Source of the DNA: Clostridiales bacterium
GTDB taxonomy: Bacteria; Bacillota; Clostridia; Christensenellales; QALW01
Direction: 5' to 3'
Length of the DNA stretch: 8,330 nucleotides
Assembly (NCBI GenBank): GCA_018376855.1
Contig: JAHAAN010000081.1
Span: 1 to 8,330 of the forward strand
Positions within the stretch are counted from its first letter, which is position 1; the number at the start of each line of letters is the position of its first letter. Under the pieces are notes generated by a model that ran no database searches, was not told the DNA's origin, and worked only from the letters and a program-made list of their open reading frames with translations. The position numbers and the translations under genes were made by a program. Positions 6,401-8,330 of the stretch are shown piece after piece.

Positions 6401-8330
6401 TTACCGTTACGCCGCAGACCTCCTCGGATTTTGAATGCTTTCATATTTATTGCGGCATTAAAGATCTGAAAGGCTCCGCGTGTTTCGATTGCCTCCAGTT
6501 TGAGCAAAGCAGCGCGCCCAATGCCTATAGCCTCATCGGCCTCGGCAGCTTCGATTACAACCAGAACACTACATGGACGTATTCCGGCTTGAATCCGGCG
6601 CTCGGAACGCCTGCTGCCTCCGCAAATGCAACAGGCAGCTTCGATACCGTGAAGTCCGCTTCCCAAACCGTCAATATCTCGGAGAACGGCTCCTTTACGC
6701 TCAGCGGCTGGGCAAGCGCGCCTAAGGCCGTTCCCACCGGTGAAAGTGCAAAGAAGATCAAAAAAGCCGTCTATTCCTCCGGGAAGTATGCCGTCTCCGT
6801 GGAGGAGGAACCGTTCTTCGGCCTGAAGGCCGTGGTAACCTATACCGATAACACCACGAAGGAGGCCGCGTGCTCCTTTAACACGGCGGTCGCGGGTGTG
6901 CAGTATGCCAGCGTCTCCTTTGATACCGAAAACGAGGGCAAAACACCGAAATCCATTACCGTTACGGCGGAATACGCTCACCAGCTCGGCTACGTTTCCT
7001 TCAGCAACGTTCAGCTCACGCAGGGCAGCTTCACGGCCTATGAGTATAACGAAAACGGCTTCCTCACCTCCATGAAGCAGGATGGCAATGCCGCCGGCAA
7101 TGTTACCGATGCAAAGGGCAATGTTACCTCCTCTACCGATATTAACGGGCAGACGACAACGTATACCTACAATGCGAAAAATCTTCTTACCGCCAGCACA
7201 TTGCCTACAGGGGTGAAGTCGGCTTATGATTACGACAGCCACGGCAATCTCATTGCCAGCTCGGTCTACGGGGGCAATTTTGCCGCGTATGTCGGGCCGA
7301 GTGAAAATGTAACGTATCTTATTGGGAACAGGGCGGATCACAGGCTGTTCCTTGACGCCACAGGGGGCGGTAAAGCAGCCATCTATACAGGTAAGGATGA
7401 GCAGCTCTTTACGCTTGAAAAGTGCGGGGATTATTGGTATATCGTCGCTCATAACGGGCAGGTGCTGGGTTTGGACGGTAATACTTATCCTATGCCTCAT
7501 GTCAGTCTTATGGATAAAGTTACGGAAGCCGGCGCACAGCAGGATAAACAGCTCTTTAAGGTGGAGTGTTTGGGCGGCATTACCAAAATGTATCCTAAGA
7601 CACAGCTGAATTACCAGCTTGGCCCTAACGCGGATTATTTGATTATTGCGCCGATGACCACAATGAATTTTGCTTGGGAACTCCTTCCCATTGCTTACGG
7701 CCATCCGGAAGCCATTTCCACCACGCAGCAGTATGATTCCAACGGCCGCTTTGTTGCCTCGTCCACCGATGAGCGCGGCAATGTTACCACCTATACCTAC
7801 GACCAAGCCACCGGCCGCCTGCTCTCTTTTACCGACAGCACCGGAACCACCGCCTATACCTATGATCCCAATACCGGCGAGCTGCTTTCCGTTTCCAAGG
7901 GCGGCGCGCAGGTGCAGTATGCCTATGAGGACGACCGCCTTTCAACCATCACTCGCAACGGCTTCTCCTATGCGTTTGAATACGACGCCTTCGGCAATAA
8001 CACCAAAACAAAGGCAGGGAATACCGTCTTAGCGGAGAATACATATAATACAGGGGCAGGGCTGCTGCAAAGCACAGCCTACGGCAACGGCGATACCGCG
8101 TCCTTCGGTTACGACAGCTATGGCCGCGTGATCTCCCTGAGCTACGGCGGCACGCTCACCTTCAGCTATACCTACGATAACGCCGGGCGTATGCTCAAAA
8201 GCTACGACCATAGAAACGGCAGAACGTATAGCTATCATTACGATTTCAAAGGCCGCCTTGCCGCCAAGGTGTGCTCGGACGGCACACGCCTGAACTATAC
8301 CTATGATAACCGCGATTACCTGCTTTCCTC
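3406..8330 (+). CDS. Secreted multi-module RHS/YD-repeat protein (3' partial, at least 1641 residues)
   Basis: One frame stays open from ATG 3406 to the window end (every codon read, no stop). Residues 1-29 or 30 form a Sec signal peptide: MDRNK, a hydrophobic core about 10-24, cleavage near SFA-AAG. Residues about 80-305 are the N-terminal domain common in clostridial RHS proteins (WQEIDPTL early, LPVTLDP at its end). Residues about 306-512 match a DNRLRE/CBM96-like domain (RTYIQTDLPKL, SWSPSTLTWN, APYLVIEY). Residues about 510-600 hold the RHS lead-in (NDYTGNLVF, MPVTLSHVYNS, GKGWML). YD-type repeats follow at about 646-845. Two jelly-roll-like modules lie at about 880-1035 and 1045-1205, then YD repeats to 1285, a ricin-type beta-trefoil at about 1295-1430, and more YD repeats to the end. 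In this family the YD repeats form a beta-shell that encloses a variable C-terminal domain, often a toxin in contact-dependent competition, sometimes of unknown role. That tip is beyond the window, so toxin activity is unproven. The protein is inferred to be exported and carbohydrate- or wall-binding. No sortase or S-layer anchor is seen in the part present. Confidence 0.93.
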   Translation, partial: MDRNKGLLRGIAAVLVCLMLVFAAPESFAAAGAAVEGLFARAETEQRMLEAEDPVYDIIGEDISKRDAFTKHYVLRDKSYVSVVSEEPVHYYANGAWQEIDPTLERREDGTLVNAAGAFEAVLGEDISGERAVTLAYGGYELSWRALGTLNGRKNAAAENYGQQKKQGKVKRSELAEKKVGAVRYQDTYANTDIEYQVAYNGLKENIIIRARQNKYEYSFIYRMGERLAMRTEESGGVAIYDRETAETVFAIPAPYMVDANGELSYDAYYTLKEQGKGQYRLTVTASADFIRSAALPVTLDPAIFIQRVTEQAAVRTSYLASGTNYASQTNLGADKKILYVGYEASAYKWCRTYIQTDLPKLTGSDIVTNAYIGLVQKQGRYNTVSAAEQAIGIAEVRRSWSPSTLTWNMQKSDSFGDFLDYQYVVRNERTSGSGTYFDIPMQWNVTAAVKRWYAQNELTACASGNSENFGFVLRMVNENLSGTSPASHAIYYNDRTVTNYAPYLVIEYRNNKGLESYWTYHGQSAGRAGVGQVNDYTGNLVFTHADASTSGSRMPVTLSHVYNSYDADVENAVIPCGKGWMLSIAQTVTPVADAGIAANYPYYYTDSDGTRHYFMKTSDNKLMDEDGLGYTLTVNTSGDVKYTVKDRSGNTMSFDGQGRLVKIADTAYNYASVAYSASAVTVTDGTGQSIVIALSGERVSSITTPDGKAVSYQYNAAGYLVSVTYPDGKSSYYTYAAAPAQADGAQNTRPLLSAQEPGGYAVHYEYTPDRARRVSRVYETGGGQLGQGMYVAYGEDASTTFTSAGVDGVFGTNDDILTVCQFDHFGHTVASYSRLKGSVDSVLSAQYYGFDTTDYSAYQAANNRLTSVASGNVGAANRVVQPGFESMNGVETYKEDNAIFVLNPSIKLQGQASASIFTSSETGGLALYKQTFALMHFRSSDRSYTASVYVYVPEGVTGSGGVVIGVCPANAALSESDYTVIPLSELAREQNGWSRISFTVTPQTSSDFECFHIYCGIKDLKGSACFDCLQFEQSSAPNAYSLIGLGSFDYNQNTTWTYSGLNPALGTPAASANATGSFDTVKSASQTVNISENGSFTLSGWASAPKAVPTGESAKKIKKAVYSSGKYAVSVEEEPFFGLKAVVTYTDNTTKEAACSFNTAVAGVQYASVSFDTENEGKTPKSITVTAEYAHQLGYVSFSNVQLTQGSFTAYEYNENGFLTSMKQDGNAAGNVTDAKGNVTSSTDINGQTTTYTYNAKNLLTASTLPTGVKSAYDYDSHGNLIASSVYGGNFAAYVGPSENVTYLIGNRADHRLFLDATGGGKAAIYTGKDEQLFTLEKCGDYWYIVAHNGQVLGLDGNTYPMPHVSLMDKVTEAGAQQDKQLFKVECLGGITKMYPKTQLNYQLGPNADYLIIAPMTTMNFAWELLPIAYGHPEAISTTQQYDSNGRFVASSTDERGNVTTYTYDQATGRLLSFTDSTGTTAYTYDPNTGELLSVSKGGAQVQYAYEDDRLSTITRNGFSYAFEYDAFGNNTKTKAGNTVLAENTYNTGAGLLQSTAYGNGDTASFGYDSYGRVISLSYGGTLTFSYTYDNAGRMLKSYDHRNGRTYSYHYDFKGRLAAKVCSDGTRLNYTYDNRDYLLS
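4321..4941 (+). other. DNRLRE/CBM96-like domain within the RHS protein
   Basis: This encodes residues about 306-512 of the RHS protein. It shows the family pattern in order: TSYLASGTNYASQTNLG near the start, an LYVGYE strand, RTYIQTDLPKL (the 'aylkFDLssLp' position), NAYIGL, a SWSPSTLTWN motif, FDIPMQWNVTAAVKRWY (the 'fDvTdlVq.W' position), GFVLRM and a closing APYLVIEY. Such domains are all-beta, occur in secreted bacterial proteins and are linked to polysaccharide binding. The ligand is not known here. Confidence 0.8.
5341..5940 (+). repeat. First YD-repeat tract of the RHS protein
   Basis: This encodes residues about 646-845. Units of roughly 20 residues with the pattern DxxGxxxxxxYxxxGxLxxV can be seen, for example DRSGNTMSFDGQGRLVKI, PDGKAVSYQYNAAGYLVSV and PDGKSSYYTYA. 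It ends in a clostridial RHS signature (AGVDGVFGTNDDILTVCQFDHFG) that precedes the carbohydrate-binding-type modules. Confidence 0.75.
6043..7020 (+). other. Two tandem jelly-roll-like (carbohydrate-binding-type) modules in the RHS protein
   Basis: Module one, residues about 880-1035, runs from PGFE through SYTASVYVYVPEG and NGWSRISFTVTP to SACFDCLQFEQ. Module two, about 1045-1205, runs from LGSFDY through FTLSGWASAPKAVP, FFGLKAVVTYTDNT and VQYASVSFD to LGYVSFSNVQL. Both follow the layout of CBM4/9-like or CBM-type beta-sandwiches that are common inside clostridial RHS proteins. In module two the usual 'FDNVQL' reads FSNVQL. Ligands are unknown. Confidence 0.6.
7036..7260 (+). repeat. Second YD-repeat tract, upstream of the beta-trefoil insertion
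   Basis: This encodes residues about 1211-1285. It contains YEYNENGFLTSM, DAKGNVTSSTDINGQTTTYTY, NAKNLLTASTLPTGVKSAY and DYDSHGNLIASS, all ordinary YD units. The tract breaks off after SVYGG, where the beta-trefoil begins, and resumes after it. Confidence 0.75.
7288..7695 (+). other. Ricin-type beta-trefoil domain inserted in the YD shell
   Basis: This encodes residues about 1295-1430. Three sub-repeats can be traced by their closing QxF/QxW-like motifs: QLF at 1333-1335, QLF at 1382-1384 and FAW at 1422-1424, about 49 and 40 residues apart. Between them lie strands of the type GDYWYIVAHNGQVLGLDG, close to the ricin B-lectin pattern of 'yY.i.n..g..LdV'. Such domains usually bind sugars. Codons here (ACA, GGT, CCT, AGT, ATT) are more AT-ended than the ACC/GGC/CGC-rich flanks, which suggests a separate origin. 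The third motif is degenerate, and the ligand is unknown. Confidence 0.65.
7717..8330 (+). repeat. Third YD-repeat tract, running off the window
   Basis: This encodes residues about 1438-1641. At least nine units are visible, for example QQYDSNGRFVASSTDERGN, YTYDQATGRLLSFTDSTG, YTYDPNTGELLSVSKGG, FEYDAFGNNTKT, FGYDSYGRVISLSYGG, YTYDNAGRMLKSYDHRNG and YHYDFKGRLAAKVCSDG. At DNA level the string TATACCTA recurs in most units. No RHS core-closing motif (the PxxxxDPxG type) has appeared by the window end, so the C-terminal domain has not begun. Confidence 0.85.

Noticed and set aside
5857..7806. A 649-codon open frame on the minus strand, antisense to the RHS gene
   Set aside because: It is a mirror of the GC-ended codon bias of the plus-strand gene. 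It lacks a convincing ribosome binding site and shows no family motif, while the plus frame carries clear YD, trefoil and jelly-roll patterns.
7155..8310. Recurring TATACCTA strings suggested a DNA repeat array
   Set aside because: They encode the YTY motif of successive YD units with variable spacing and flanks, so they are protein repeats and not a CRISPR or iteron array.

Overview
The window looks like a piece of a Gram-positive anaerobe, probably a gut-type clostridial Firmicute (Oscillospiraceae or Lachnospiraceae style). The evidence is strong AGGAG-type ribosome binding sites, a consensus sigma-A promoter, mid-range GC content, a fused energy-coupling-factor (ECF) vitamin transporter, a clostridial sigma-70-like gene and a very large secreted RHS/YD-repeat protein. 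The species cannot be named from the sequence.

Layout. (1) Positions 1-1932 (+) hold the 3' part of an ECF transporter gene. It encodes a linker, a complete ABC ATPase domain and a C-terminal membrane S-component-like domain in one chain. The 5' end, which should carry a first ATPase domain, lies outside the window. (2) Positions 1933-2257 are intergenic. They hold nothing recognisable in the first 240 bases, then two related hairpins about 51 bases apart that act as convergent terminators. (3) Positions 2264-3101 (-) hold a decayed sigma-70-family gene. Its N-terminus and the rest are in different frames, and the region 4 helix-turn-helix is missing, yet its start signal and terminator remain. 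(4) Positions 3102-3405 are a divergent intergenic region with a perfect 14-bp palindrome, repeated CTTTCGT motifs, and a near-perfect TTGACT-N17-TATAAT promoter for the next gene. (5) From 3406 (+) to the end of the window runs one uninterrupted reading frame of at least 1641 codons. It encodes a secreted multi-module RHS/YD-repeat protein with a signal peptide, an N-terminal clostridial RHS domain, a DNRLRE/CBM96-like domain, YD repeats, two jelly-roll-like carbohydrate-binding-type modules, a ricin-type beta-trefoil inserted within the YD region, and further YD repeats. Its 3' end is outside the window, so the C-terminal tip (toxin, adhesin or other) is unknown.

The three genes do not form one operon. 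The ECF gene and the sigma remnant converge on the double hairpin, and the sigma remnant and the RHS gene diverge from the 3.1-3.4 kb region. The most interesting points are the modular architecture of the RHS protein, especially the beta-trefoil insertion with different codon use, and the doubly damaged sigma gene that keeps its control signals. I saw no RNA genes, CRISPR arrays, insertion sequences or attachment sites.
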